DNA of 64,000 nt, taken from Streptomyces sp. HB132 (GTDB lineage Bacteria; Actinomycetota; Actinomycetes; Streptomycetales; Streptomycetaceae). Made by a program: the position numbers and the translations under genes. Numbering within the stretch: the stretch's first letter is position 1; each line of letters starts with the position of its first letter. The stretch lies in contig NZ_JAFBGA010000006.1 of assembly GCF_016909575.1 (NCBI RefSeq), positions 186,001-250,000 on the forward strand. Direction: 5' to 3'. The notes beneath the pieces are model-generated. The model was not told the origin of the DNA. It worked only from the letters and a program-made list of their open reading frames with translations, and did no database searches. Shown piece by piece: positions 18,851 to 26,977 of this stretch.

Positions 18851-19095
18851 ATACGTTGAAGGTGTCCGGGCGGCCGGCGTGCAGAGACCTCTCGTACGTC
18901 GGCTGTCCCCGCAATCCACCGTGTCTGCGCGCCCGGACGCCTGCGTCACAGGCAACCCTTCTGCTCCACCGAGCAGGCCGAAGCACCACCCCGCCGAACC
19001 GACGGCACACCTCCACACCGCACCGCTCCCCTGTCCATAGGGGCCCTCCGACGTCCCCCCGACGCCCGGAGACCCGAACTGCCGGAGGCAACACC

Positions 19096-20433
19096 GTGAA
19101 GGAAATCCTGGACGCGATCCAGTCGCAGGACAGCACTGCGGCGGACTTCGCCGCCCTGTCCCTCCCCGAGTCCTACCGCGCGGTGACCGTGCACAAGGAC
19201 GAGGCGGAGATGTTCGCCGGCGTCGACAGCCGCGACAAGGACCCCCGCAAGTCCCTGCACATCGAGGACGTGCCGGTGCCCGAGCTCGGCCCGGGCGAGG
19301 CCCTGGTGGCGGTCATGGCCAGCTCGGTCAACTACAACTCCGTGTGGACGTCGATCTTCGAGCCCGTCTCGACCTTCGGCTTCCTGGAGCGGTACGGCAA
19401 GCTCAGCGACCTCAGCAAGCGCCACGACCTCCCGTACCACGTCATCGGCTCCGACCTCGCGGGCGTCGTGCTCCGCACCGGGCCCGGCGTCAACGCCTGG
19501 AACCCGGGCGACGAGGTCGTCGCGCACTGCTTGTCCGTCGAGCTCGAATCGAGTGACGGCCACAACGACACGATGCTCGACCCCGAGCAGCGCATCTGGG
19601 GCTTCGAGACCAACTTCGGCGGCCTGGCGGAGATCGCGCTCGTCAAGTCGAACCAGCTGATGCCGAAGCCGGAGCACCTCAGCTGGGAGGAGGCCGCCTC
19701 CCCGGGCCTGGTCAACTCCACCGCGTACCGCCAGCTCGTCTCGCGCAACGGCGCCGGCATGAAGCAGGGCGACAACGTGCTGATCTGGGGCGCGAGCGGC
19801 GGACTCGGCTCGTACGCCACCCAGTTCGCGCTGGCCGGCGGCGCCAACCCGATCTGCGTCGTCTCCAGCGACCAGAAGGCGGACATCTGCCGGAAGATGG
19901 GCGCGACCGCGATCATCGACCGCAACGCCGAGGGCTACAAGTTCTGGAAGGACGAGCACAACCAGGACCCGCGCGAGTGGAAGCGGTTCGGCAAGCGCAT
20001 CCGTGAGCTGACCGGCGGCGAGGACGTGGACATCGTCTTCGAGCACCCGGGCCGCGAGACCTTCGGCGCGAGCGTCTACGTCACCCGCAAGGGCGGCACG
20101 ATCGTCACCTGCGCCTCGACCTCCGGCTACAACCACGAGTACGACAACCGCTACCTGTGGATGTCGCTCAAGCGCATCATCGGATCGCACTTCGCCAACT
20201 ACCGTGAGGCGTGGGAGGCCAACCGCCTGATCGCCAAGGGCAAGATCCACCCGACGCTCTCCAAGGTCTACTCCCTGGAGGACACCGGCCAGGCCGCGTA
20301 CGACGTGCACCGCAACCTGCACCAGGGCAAGGTCGGCGTCCTCGCGCTGGCGCCCCGGGAGGGCCTGGGTGTGCGTGACACGGAGCTCCGCGAACAGCAC
20401 ATCGACGCCATCAACCGCTTCCGCAACGTCTGA
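19096..20433 (+). CDS. ccr: Crotonyl-CoA carboxylase/reductase
   Basis: A 445-residue zinc-independent MDR-family enzyme that reductively carboxylates crotonyl-CoA with NADPH and CO2 to ethylmalonyl-CoA. Recognition is clear from the whole sequence: SSVNYNSVW (Asn), GFETNFGGL (Phe-Glu), the NADPH loop WGASGGLGSYA and IGSHFANYREAWEAN (His). These include the residues that form the CO2 pocket in the Kitasatospora enzyme. GTG at 19096 follows GGAGG with 7-base spacing. It heads a tightly packed operon and supplies both acetate assimilation and ethylmalonyl extender units. Confidence 0.97.
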   Translation: MKEILDAIQSQDSTAADFAALSLPESYRAVTVHKDEAEMFAGVDSRDKDPRKSLHIEDVPVPELGPGEALVAVMASSVNYNSVWTSIFEPVSTFGFLERYGKLSDLSKRHDLPYHVIGSDLAGVVLRTGPGVNAWNPGDEVVAHCLSVELESSDGHNDTMLDPEQRIWGFETNFGGLAEIALVKSNQLMPKPEHLSWEEAASPGLVNSTAYRQLVSRNGAGMKQGDNVLIWGASGGLGSYATQFALAGGANPICVVSSDQKADICRKMGATAIIDRNAEGYKFWKDEHNQDPREWKRFGKRIRELTGGEDVDIVFEHPGRETFGASVYVTRKGGTIVTCASTSGYNHEYDNRYLWMSLKRIIGSHFANYREAWEANRLIAKGKIHPTLSKVYSLEDTGQAAYDVHRNLHQGKVGVLALAPREGLGVRDTELREQHIDAINRFRNV

Positions 20434-20441
20434 GGTCCACG

Positions 20442-22454
20442 ATGACCGAACGTCAGAAGGACCGTCCGTGGCTCATGCGGACGTACGCCGGTCACTCGAC
20501 CGCCGAGGCGTCCAACGAGCTGTACCGGCGCAACCTCGCCAAGGGCCAGACGGGTCTCTCGGTCGCCTTCGATCTGCCCACACAGACCGGCTACGACCCC
20601 GACCACGTCCTCGCCCGCGGCGAGGTGGGCAGGGTCGGCGTGCCCGTCTCGCACCTCGGTGACATGCGGCGGCTGTTCCAGGACATCCCCCTGGAGCAGA
20701 TGAACACCTCGATGACGATCAACGCCACCGCGATGTGGCTGCTGGCGCTCTACCAGGTGGTCACGGAGGAGCAGGGGGCGGACCCGGACAGGCTCCAGGG
20801 CACGACGCAGAACGACATCGTGAAGGAGTACCTGTCGCGGGGGACGCACGTCTTCCCGCCGGGGCCCTCGCTGCGGCTGACGACCGACATGATCACGTAC
20901 ACGGTCAACCGCATCCCGAAGTGGAACCCGATCAACATCTGCAGCTACCACCTGCAGGAGGCGGGGGCCACACCCGTCCAGGAGATCGCGTACGCCATGT
21001 CGACGGCCATCGCGGTCCTCGACGCTGTGCGCGAATCCGGCCAGGTGCCCGAGGAACGGTTCGGGGACGTCGTCGCGCGCATCTCGTTCTTCGTGAACGC
21101 GGGCGTCCGCTTCATCGAGGAGATGTGCAAGATGCGCGCCTTCGGCCGCATCTGGGACCGGATCACGCGCGAGCGGTACGGCATCGAGAACCCCAAGCAG
21201 CGCCGCTTCCGCTACGGCGTGCAGGTCAACTCCCTGGGGCTCACCGAAGCGCAGCCGGAGAACAACGTCCAGCGCATCGTGCTGGAGATGCTGGCCGTCA
21301 CCCTCTCCAAGGACGCACGCGCCCGCGCCGTGCAGCTGCCGGCGTGGAACGAGGCCCTCGGTCTGCCGCGCCCCTGGGACCAGCAGTGGTCGCTCCGGAT
21401 CCAGCAGGTCCTGGCGCACGAGAGTGACCTGCTGGAGTACGAGGACATCTTCGCCGGTTCGCACGTCATCGAGGCCAAGGTCGAAGAGCTGGTCACCGAC
21501 TCCCTGGCCGAGATCGACCGGATCCAGCAGATGGGCGGCGCGATGGCCGCCGTGGAGTCCGGCTACCTCAAGTCGGAGCTGGTCTCGTCACACGCGACGC
21601 GACGGGCGCGGATCGAGGGCGGCGAGGAGAAGATCGTCGGCGTAAACATCTACGAGACGACCGAACCCAACCCGCTGACGGCGGACCTGGACGCCGCGAT
21701 CATGACGGTGGACCCGGAGAACGAGGCCCGCGTCGTCGCCGCTCTGCACGAGTGGCGCGACAACCGTGACGAGGCCCGCGCGACCGAGGCGCTGTCGGCC
21801 CTGAAGAAGGCCGCGGCCGGCACCGAGAACATGATGGAGGCGACCGTCGAGTGCGCGCGGGCGGGCGTCACCACGGGTGAGTGGGCGTGGGCCCTGCGCG
21901 ATGTCTTCGGTGAGTTCCGGGCGCCGACCGGAGTCTCCTCCGCACCGGTGGCCGTCGCCGCGGAGGCGGGGACGCCGCTCGCGCTGGTCCGGGAGAAGGT
22001 CACCCGTACCGCCGACGACCTGGGCGTGGGGCGACTGCGCCTGCTGGTCGGCAAGCCCGGTCTCGACGGTCACTCGAACGGCGCCGAGCAGATCGCCGTG
22101 CGCGCCAGGGACGCCGGCTTCGAGGTGGTCTACCAGGGCATCAGGCTCACGCCCGAGCAGATCACCGATGCCGCTCTGGCCGAGGACGTGCACTGTGTCG
22201 GCCTGTCCATCCTGTCCGGCTCGCACGCCGAGCTGGTGCCGGACGTACTCAACCGGCTGCGTGAGGCCGGTGCGTCGGACATTCCGGTGATCGCCGGCGG
22301 CATCATCCCCCCGGCCGACGCGCACGCCCTCATCACCGCCGGCGTCGCCGCCGTCTTCACCCCGAAGGACTTCGGCATCACCGAGATCATCGGCCGTATC
22401 GTCGACGAGATCCGGAAAGCGAACAAGCTCGACCCTCTGGAGGTCCCCGCATGA
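20442..22454 (+). CDS. meaA: Ethylmalonyl-CoA mutase, B12-dependent
   Basis: A 670-residue MeaA/Ecm protein converting (2R)-ethylmalonyl-CoA to methylsuccinyl-CoA. The N-terminal TIM-barrel substrate domain begins WLMRTYAGHSTAEASNELYR and includes SVAFDLPTQTGYDPDH. The C-terminal cobalamin domain (about 530-660) has the lower-ligand motif DGHSNG (DxHxxG), LSILSGSHAEL (SxL) and the later GG. The gene starts 8 bases after ccr, with GAGG overlapping the ccr stop, and overlaps the next gene by 4 bases (ATGA). Distinguished from methylmalonyl-CoA mutase by the single short chain and by context. Confidence 0.95.
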   Translation: MTERQKDRPWLMRTYAGHSTAEASNELYRRNLAKGQTGLSVAFDLPTQTGYDPDHVLARGEVGRVGVPVSHLGDMRRLFQDIPLEQMNTSMTINATAMWLLALYQVVTEEQGADPDRLQGTTQNDIVKEYLSRGTHVFPPGPSLRLTTDMITYTVNRIPKWNPINICSYHLQEAGATPVQEIAYAMSTAIAVLDAVRESGQVPEERFGDVVARISFFVNAGVRFIEEMCKMRAFGRIWDRITRERYGIENPKQRRFRYGVQVNSLGLTEAQPENNVQRIVLEMLAVTLSKDARARAVQLPAWNEALGLPRPWDQQWSLRIQQVLAHESDLLEYEDIFAGSHVIEAKVEELVTDSLAEIDRIQQMGGAMAAVESGYLKSELVSSHATRRARIEGGEEKIVGVNIYETTEPNPLTADLDAAIMTVDPENEARVVAALHEWRDNRDEARATEALSALKKAAAGTENMMEATVECARAGVTTGEWAWALRDVFGEFRAPTGVSSAPVAVAAEAGTPLALVREKVTRTADDLGVGRLRLLVGKPGLDGHSNGAEQIAVRARDAGFEVVYQGIRLTPEQITDAALAEDVHCVGLSILSGSHAELVPDVLNRLREAGASDIPVIAGGIIPPADAHALITAGVAAVFTPKDFGITEIIGRIVDEIRKANKLDPLEVPA

Positions 22455-23425
22455 CCACGCCCACCGCCCAGGTGAACCGTCTTCGTCCGCGCCGCTCCTG
22501 TCTGGCGGTGCCGGGCTCGAACCCGCGCTTCCTGGAGAAGGCCCAGGGCCTTCCGGCCGACCAGGTGTTCCTGGACCTGGAGGACGCGTGCGCGCCGCTC
22601 GCCAAGGAGGGCGCCCGGCACCACATCGTCGACGCGCTCAACAACGGCGACTGGACGGGCAAGACCCGGGTCGTGCGGGTGAACGACTGGACGACGCACT
22701 GGACGTACCGCGACGTCATCACGGTCGTCGAGGGCGCGGGGCCCAATCTCGACTGCATCATGCTGCCGAAGGTGCAGGACGCGCAGCAGATCGTCGCGCT
22801 GGACCTGCTGCTCACCCAGATCGAGAAGACCATGGGCTTCGAGGTCGGCCGGATCGGCATCGAGGCGCAGATCGAGAACGCCAAGGGCCTGGTGAACATC
22901 GACGACATCGCCGCCGCCTCGCCGCGTGTGGAGACCCTGATCTTCGGCCCGGCCGACTTCATGGCCTCGATCAACATGAAGACCCTGGTCGTCGGCCAGC
23001 AGCCGCCCGGCTACCCGGCGGACGCGTACCACTACATCCTGATGCGCATCCTGATGGCGGCCCGCACGCACGACCTGCAGGCCATCGACGGTCCGTTCCT
23101 CCAGATCCGCGATGTGGACGCGTACCGCGAGGTCGCGGGCCGCGCTGCCGCCCTGGGCTTCGACGGCAAGTGGGTGCTGCACCCCGGTCAGGTCGACGCG
23201 GCGAACGAGGTGTTCTCGCCCTCCCAGGAGGACTACGACCACGCCGAACTCATCCTCGACGCGTACGACTGGTGCACCTCGGAAGAGGGTGGCAAGAAGG
23301 GCTCGGCGATGCTCGGCGACGAGATGATCGACGAGGCCAGTCGCAAGATGGCCCTGGTCATCTCGGGTAAGGGCCGCGCGGCCGGCATGCAGCGCACGTC
23401 CAAGTTCGAAGCTCCGGAGGCCTGA
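22451..23425 (+). CDS. HpcH/HpaI aldolase-family (methyl)malyl-CoA lyase
   Basis: A 324-residue CitE-like protein. RRSCLAVPGSNPRFLEKAQ, the metal/CoA region VFLDLEDACAP, RVNDW and GIEAQIENAKGL with the metal-binding Glu, and IFGPADFMAS are typical of L-malyl-CoA/beta-methylmalyl-CoA lyase (Mcl1). In the ethylmalonyl-CoA pathway it would cleave beta-methylmalyl-CoA to glyoxylate and propionyl-CoA. It is coupled to meaA by an ATGA overlap and followed after one base by the MaoC gene. A citramalyl-CoA lyase role is possible but less likely in this operon. Confidence 0.9.
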   Translation: MTTPTAQVNRLRPRRSCLAVPGSNPRFLEKAQGLPADQVFLDLEDACAPLAKEGARHHIVDALNNGDWTGKTRVVRVNDWTTHWTYRDVITVVEGAGPNLDCIMLPKVQDAQQIVALDLLLTQIEKTMGFEVGRIGIEAQIENAKGLVNIDDIAAASPRVETLIFGPADFMASINMKTLVVGQQPPGYPADAYHYILMRILMAARTHDLQAIDGPFLQIRDVDAYREVAGRAAALGFDGKWVLHPGQVDAANEVFSPSQEDYDHAELILDAYDWCTSEEGGKKGSAMLGDEMIDEASRKMALVISGKGRAAGMQRTSKFEAPEA

Positions 23426-23426
23426 C

Positions 23427-23954
23427 ATGCAGTTCGGACGCACCTATGAGGAGTTCGAGGTCGGTGCTGTTTACAAGCACTGGCCCGGGAAAACCGTCAC
23501 CGAATACGACGACCACCTGTTCTGCCTGCTGACCATGAATCACCACCCGCTGCACATGGACAGCAACTACGCCGAGAGCACGACCGATTTCGGAAAGAAC
23601 GTCGTCGTCGGCAACTACATCTACTCGCTGCTGCTCGGCATGTCCGTACCGGACGTCTCCGGCAAGGCGATCGCCAATCTGGAGGTCGAGTCGCTGAAGC
23701 ACGTCGCGCCGACCTTCCACGGCGACACGATCTACGGCGAGACGACCGTGCTGGACAAGACGCCGTCGAGGTCCAAGAGCGACCGCGGCATCGTCCATGT
23801 CGAGACAAGGGGCTACAAGCAGGACGGCACAGTGGTCTGCGTGTTCCGCCGCAAGGTGATGGTCCCGACCGAGACGTACATCAAGGAGCGCGGCGGAGAG
23901 CAGCCCGGCCGCCCCGAGATCGATCAGCCGTCGAGCAAGAACGTGGAGAAGTAG
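23427..23954 (+). CDS. MaoC-type dehydratase, probable mesaconyl-CoA hydratase
   Basis: A 175-residue single hot-dog protein. YDDHLFCLLTMNHHPLHMD is the hydratase-2 active-site helix, with the Asp and the His/Asn region intact, and FGKNVVVGNYIYSLLLGMSV follows. By position between the lyase and the acyl-CoA dehydrogenase it should hydrate mesaconyl-C1-CoA to beta-methylmalyl-CoA. The proteobacterial enzyme (Mch) is about twice this length with two hot-dog units, so this one would have to work as a dimer of single units. ATG is one base after the previous stop. Confidence 0.85.
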   Translation: MQFGRTYEEFEVGAVYKHWPGKTVTEYDDHLFCLLTMNHHPLHMDSNYAESTTDFGKNVVVGNYIYSLLLGMSVPDVSGKAIANLEVESLKHVAPTFHGDTIYGETTVLDKTPSRSKSDRGIVHVETRGYKQDGTVVCVFRRKVMVPTETYIKERGGEQPGRPEIDQPSSKNVEK

Positions 23955-23956
23955 CG

Positions 23957-25162
23957 ATGAGCCGACTCGCGCAGACAGCCGGTCTGACGGATATCCAGCA
24001 GGAAATTCTCTCCACGGTCCGCGATTTCGTCGACAAGGAGATCATCCCTGTCGCGACGCAGTTGGAGCACCGTGACGAATATCCGACGGACATCGTCGAA
24101 GGGCTCAAGGAACTCGGCCTGTTCGGGCTGATGATCCCGGAGGAGTACGGCGGTCTGGGCGAGTCGCTCCTGACGTACGCCCTGTGCGTCGAGGAGATCG
24201 CCCGCGGCTGGATGAGCGTCTCGGGCATCATCAACACGCACTTCATCGTGGCGTACATGCTCAAGCAGCACGGCACGCAGGAGCAGAAGGACACGTTCCT
24301 GCCGCGCATGGCACTGGGCGAGGTGCGGGGCGCGTTCTCGATGTCCGAGCCGGCGCTCGGCTCGGACGTCTCCGCGATCTCGTCCAAGGGCGTCAAGGAG
24401 GGCGACGAGTACGTCCTCAACGGTCAGAAGATGTGGCTGACGAACGGTGGCTCGTCCACCCTGGTCGCCGTCCTGTGCCGGAGTGACGAAGGACACCCCG
24501 AGGGAACGGCTCCGCACAAGTCGATGACGACTTTCCTGGTGGAGAAGGAGGCGGGCTTCGGGGAGGTCCGCCCCGGTCTCACGATCCCGGGGAAGATCGA
24601 CAAGATGGGCTACAAGGGTGTCGACACGACCGAGCTCATCATGGACGGACTGCGCATTCCGGCCAATCGCGTACTGGGTGGCACCACCGGCCGAGGTTTT
24701 TACCAAATGATGGATGGCGTCGAGGTCGGGCGGGTGAATGTCGCCGCGCGTGGCTGTGGCGTCGCGCAACGTGCGTTCGAATTGGGCGTGTCGTACGCCC
24801 AGCAGCGTCAGACCTTCGGAAAGCCGATCGCCCAGCACCAGGCGATCCAGTTCAAACTGGCTGAAATGGCCACCAAGGTCGAAGCCGCCCATGCGATGAT
24901 GGTCAATGCAGCACGCAAAAAGGACTCCGGGGAGCGGAACGACCTGGAGGCAGGGATGGCGAAGTACCTCGCCTCCGAGTACTGCAAGGAAGTCGTCGAG
25001 GACGCCTTCCGGATCCACGGCGGTTACGGCTTCTCCAAGGAGTACGAGATCGAGCGCCTCTACCGCGAGGCCCCGATGCTGCTGATCGGTGAAGGTACCG
25101 CCGAGATCCAGAAAATGATCATCGGTCGCCGGCTGCTCGAGGAGTACCGGTTCCAGGGCTGA
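23957..25162 (+). CDS. Acyl-CoA dehydrogenase, probable methylsuccinyl-CoA dehydrogenase
   Basis: A 401-residue flavoprotein with the complete acyl-CoA dehydrogenase fold: ELGLFGLMIPEEYGG, AFSMSEPALGSD (FAD/substrate loop), KMWLTNGG, and the C-terminal RIHGGYGFSKEYEIERLYRE with LLIGEGTAEIQ, whose Glu is in the place of the catalytic base. Operon position suggests oxidation of (2S)-methylsuccinyl-CoA to mesaconyl-CoA. The proteobacterial Mcd has an N-terminal extension (about 550 residues in all), absent here. The ribosome-binding site GGAG lies within the end of the MaoC gene. The stretch around 24700 has several A/T-ending codons unlike the neighbours. 25163-25345 holds no gene. Confidence 0.88.
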   Translation: MSRLAQTAGLTDIQQEILSTVRDFVDKEIIPVATQLEHRDEYPTDIVEGLKELGLFGLMIPEEYGGLGESLLTYALCVEEIARGWMSVSGIINTHFIVAYMLKQHGTQEQKDTFLPRMALGEVRGAFSMSEPALGSDVSAISSKGVKEGDEYVLNGQKMWLTNGGSSTLVAVLCRSDEGHPEGTAPHKSMTTFLVEKEAGFGEVRPGLTIPGKIDKMGYKGVDTTELIMDGLRIPANRVLGGTTGRGFYQMMDGVEVGRVNVAARGCGVAQRAFELGVSYAQQRQTFGKPIAQHQAIQFKLAEMATKVEAAHAMMVNAARKKDSGERNDLEAGMAKYLASEYCKEVVEDAFRIHGGYGFSKEYEIERLYREAPMLLIGEGTAEIQKMIIGRRLLEEYRFQG

Positions 25163-25345
25163 AATGTCTCTTTCGGGGTGATTTGGTGGCGAAGAACATC
25201 ACATCGAGTCACCCCCTTCCGGAGCCTTTCAGCTGTCCGACTCGGCTGCTGGCTTGCCCAGTTGCCGCTCGCACCCGATAGCATCGCGGGAAAGCCGCCG
25301 TCCCCCCGCTTGCCAGCGCGGCCTCATCCGCTACGAAGGTCATCC

Positions 25346-25993
25346 ATGCCCGACAGCCAAATCCCTGCACCTCGCGGCGGGGTCCGCCTTGCACGCGGAG
25401 CATCGCCGTGGCTCCTCCCGACCGTCGCCACCGCGGCACTCAGCCTCGTCCGGGCTCGTAAGTCCGGACGCTGGGCCGCCGTGGCCGTGCCCACCACCGC
25501 GCTCGCGGCGGGCATGCTGTGGTTCTTCCGCGATCCCGAGCGCGAGATCACCCAGGGCCGCGTCATCTCGCCGGCCGACGGCGTGGTGCAGAGCATCATG
25601 CCGTGGAAGGACGGGCGCACCCGCGTCGCGATCTTCATGAGCCCGCTGAACGTTCACGTCAACCGGGCTCCACTGGCCGGCACCGTGACCTCGGTCGAGC
25701 ACATCCCGGGCGGGTTCGTCCCGGCGTTCAACAAGGAGAGCGAGAACAACGAACGCGTTGTCTGGCACTTCGACACCGAGCTCGGCGACATCGAGATGGT
25801 GCAGATCGCGGGAGCGGTCGCCCGTCGCATCGTCCCCTACATCCCGCAGGGTACGAAGGTGGAGCAGGGCGAACGCATCGGTCTGATCCGCTTCGGCTCG
25901 CGCGTGGACATCTACCTTCCGGAAGGTGTCGATGTCGCGGTCGAGGTCGGCCAGGCCACGACCGCGGGGGTGACTCGAATTGACCGTGATTGA
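25346..25993 (+). CDS. psd: Phosphatidylserine decarboxylase proenzyme, short type
   Basis: A 215-residue Psd of the short class that lacks the long E. coli N-terminus. One membrane-associating stretch (about 20-60) leads to WFFRDPEREI, PADGVVQSI, FMSPLNVHVNR and the self-cleavage site RFGSRVDIY, where the Ser after Gly becomes the pyruvoyl group. It makes phosphatidylethanolamine from the product of the next gene. ATG at 25346 has GAAGG upstream. The last 14 bases overlap pssA. Psd-pssA downstream of the ethylmalonyl-CoA genes is a known Streptomyces arrangement. Confidence 0.93.
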   Translation: MPDSQIPAPRGGVRLARGASPWLLPTVATAALSLVRARKSGRWAAVAVPTTALAAGMLWFFRDPEREITQGRVISPADGVVQSIMPWKDGRTRVAIFMSPLNVHVNRAPLAGTVTSVEHIPGGFVPAFNKESENNERVVWHFDTELGDIEMVQIAGAVARRIVPYIPQGTKVEQGERIGLIRFGSRVDIYLPEGVDVAVEVGQATTAGVTRIDRD

Positions 25994-26831
25994 TCCCGAC
26001 ACCCAGGCGAACTGGGTTCCGGAGGCCGACGAGCAGGACGACGCCGAGGACATGCCGCTCTCGATGCGGCTGTCGATAGCGGACACCCTGACTCTCGGTA
26101 ACGCCACGTGTGGCTTCATGGCGGTGTACTTCACCACCACGGGGATCCTCATCCCGCACCTCACCGGCAGTGACGAGTCGGGCATGGCCCGGCACTCCGC
26201 CGCCACCGCGGTGATCCTGATGCTGATGGCTGCGGTGTTCGACCTCTTCGACGGGCTGGTGGCGCGCAAGCTGCGTTCCTCCCCGATGGGTGCGGAGCTG
26301 GACAACCTCTCCGACCTGATCAGCTTCGGCCTGGCACCGGCGTACTTCGTCCTGGTGTACGGCATGGTCGCGGACGACGCACACCAGCGGGTGTCGGCGC
26401 TCGCGGCGATCGTGGTGCTGCTGGCGGTGGTGCTCCGGCTTGCGCGGTTCTCGTGCGTCACCTTGAAGGACGGCATGTTCCAGGGCATGCCCAGCCCCTT
26501 CGGAGCGCTCACGGTCGTCTCGATCGTGCTGCTGGAGCTGCCCTTCGTGCCGACGCTGCTCGCCATCATCGGTGTGGCGTGGCTCATGGTCAGCCGGGTC
26601 GAGTACCCGAAGCCGCGAGGCGTCCTCGCGGTGGCGATGCTCAGCTGGATCGTGGCCGCGATGGGGCTCCTCGCCGCCTGGGCGTTCGACGCCCCAGGCG
26701 GTCAGCTGCTCCTGCAGACCGGCTGCGCCCTCCAGGTCGTCCTGGGGGCGGTGATCCCGCTCTTCGCCACGGCGCGGCGGGTGAACACCTTCCGTGACAA
26801 CCGGCGCGAGGCGCGGGCGACACAGCCGTAG
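25980..26831 (+). CDS. pssA: CDP-diacylglycerol-serine O-phosphatidyltransferase
   Basis: A 283-residue integral membrane CDP-alcohol phosphatidyltransferase. The signature DG-x2-AR-x7-G-x3-D-x3-D is complete in FDGLVARKLRSSPMGAELDN and SD. About seven hydrophobic segments follow an acidic N-terminus. The start is probably TTG at 25980, inside the psd coding region; GTG at 25986 is an alternative. It provides phosphatidylserine for Psd. A very strong hairpin at 26850-26887 ends the unit. Confidence 0.92.
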   Translation: MTVIDPDTQANWVPEADEQDDAEDMPLSMRLSIADTLTLGNATCGFMAVYFTTTGILIPHLTGSDESGMARHSAATAVILMLMAAVFDLFDGLVARKLRSSPMGAELDNLSDLISFGLAPAYFVLVYGMVADDAHQRVSALAAIVVLLAVVLRLARFSCVTLKDGMFQGMPSPFGALTVVSIVLLELPFVPTLLAIIGVAWLMVSRVEYPKPRGVLAVAMLSWIVAAMGLLAAWAFDAPGGQLLLQTGCALQVVLGAVIPLFATARRVNTFRDNRREARATQP

Positions 26832-26849
26832 ACCAGGCGCAACGCAGTG

Positions 26850-26887
26850 ACGAGGGCCCGGATGCTCCCCAGCATCCGGGCCCTCGT
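26850..26887. terminator. 17-bp perfect hairpin, factor-independent terminator
   Basis: Bases 26850-26866 pair without mismatch with 26871-26887 around a CCCC loop; the arms contain GAGGGCCCGGATGCT. It begins 19 bases after the pssA stop. No U-tract follows, as in many Streptomyces terminators. This marks the end of the psd-pssA transcript. Confidence 0.85.
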
Positions 26888-26977
26888 GCGTGGCGTGGGC
26901 GGGGGCGGCTGCGGCTCTTCTGCCCCGCGCATCCGTCCGGGGTGCGCGGCCGCTCGTCACGGGGGACCCTGGAAGGC

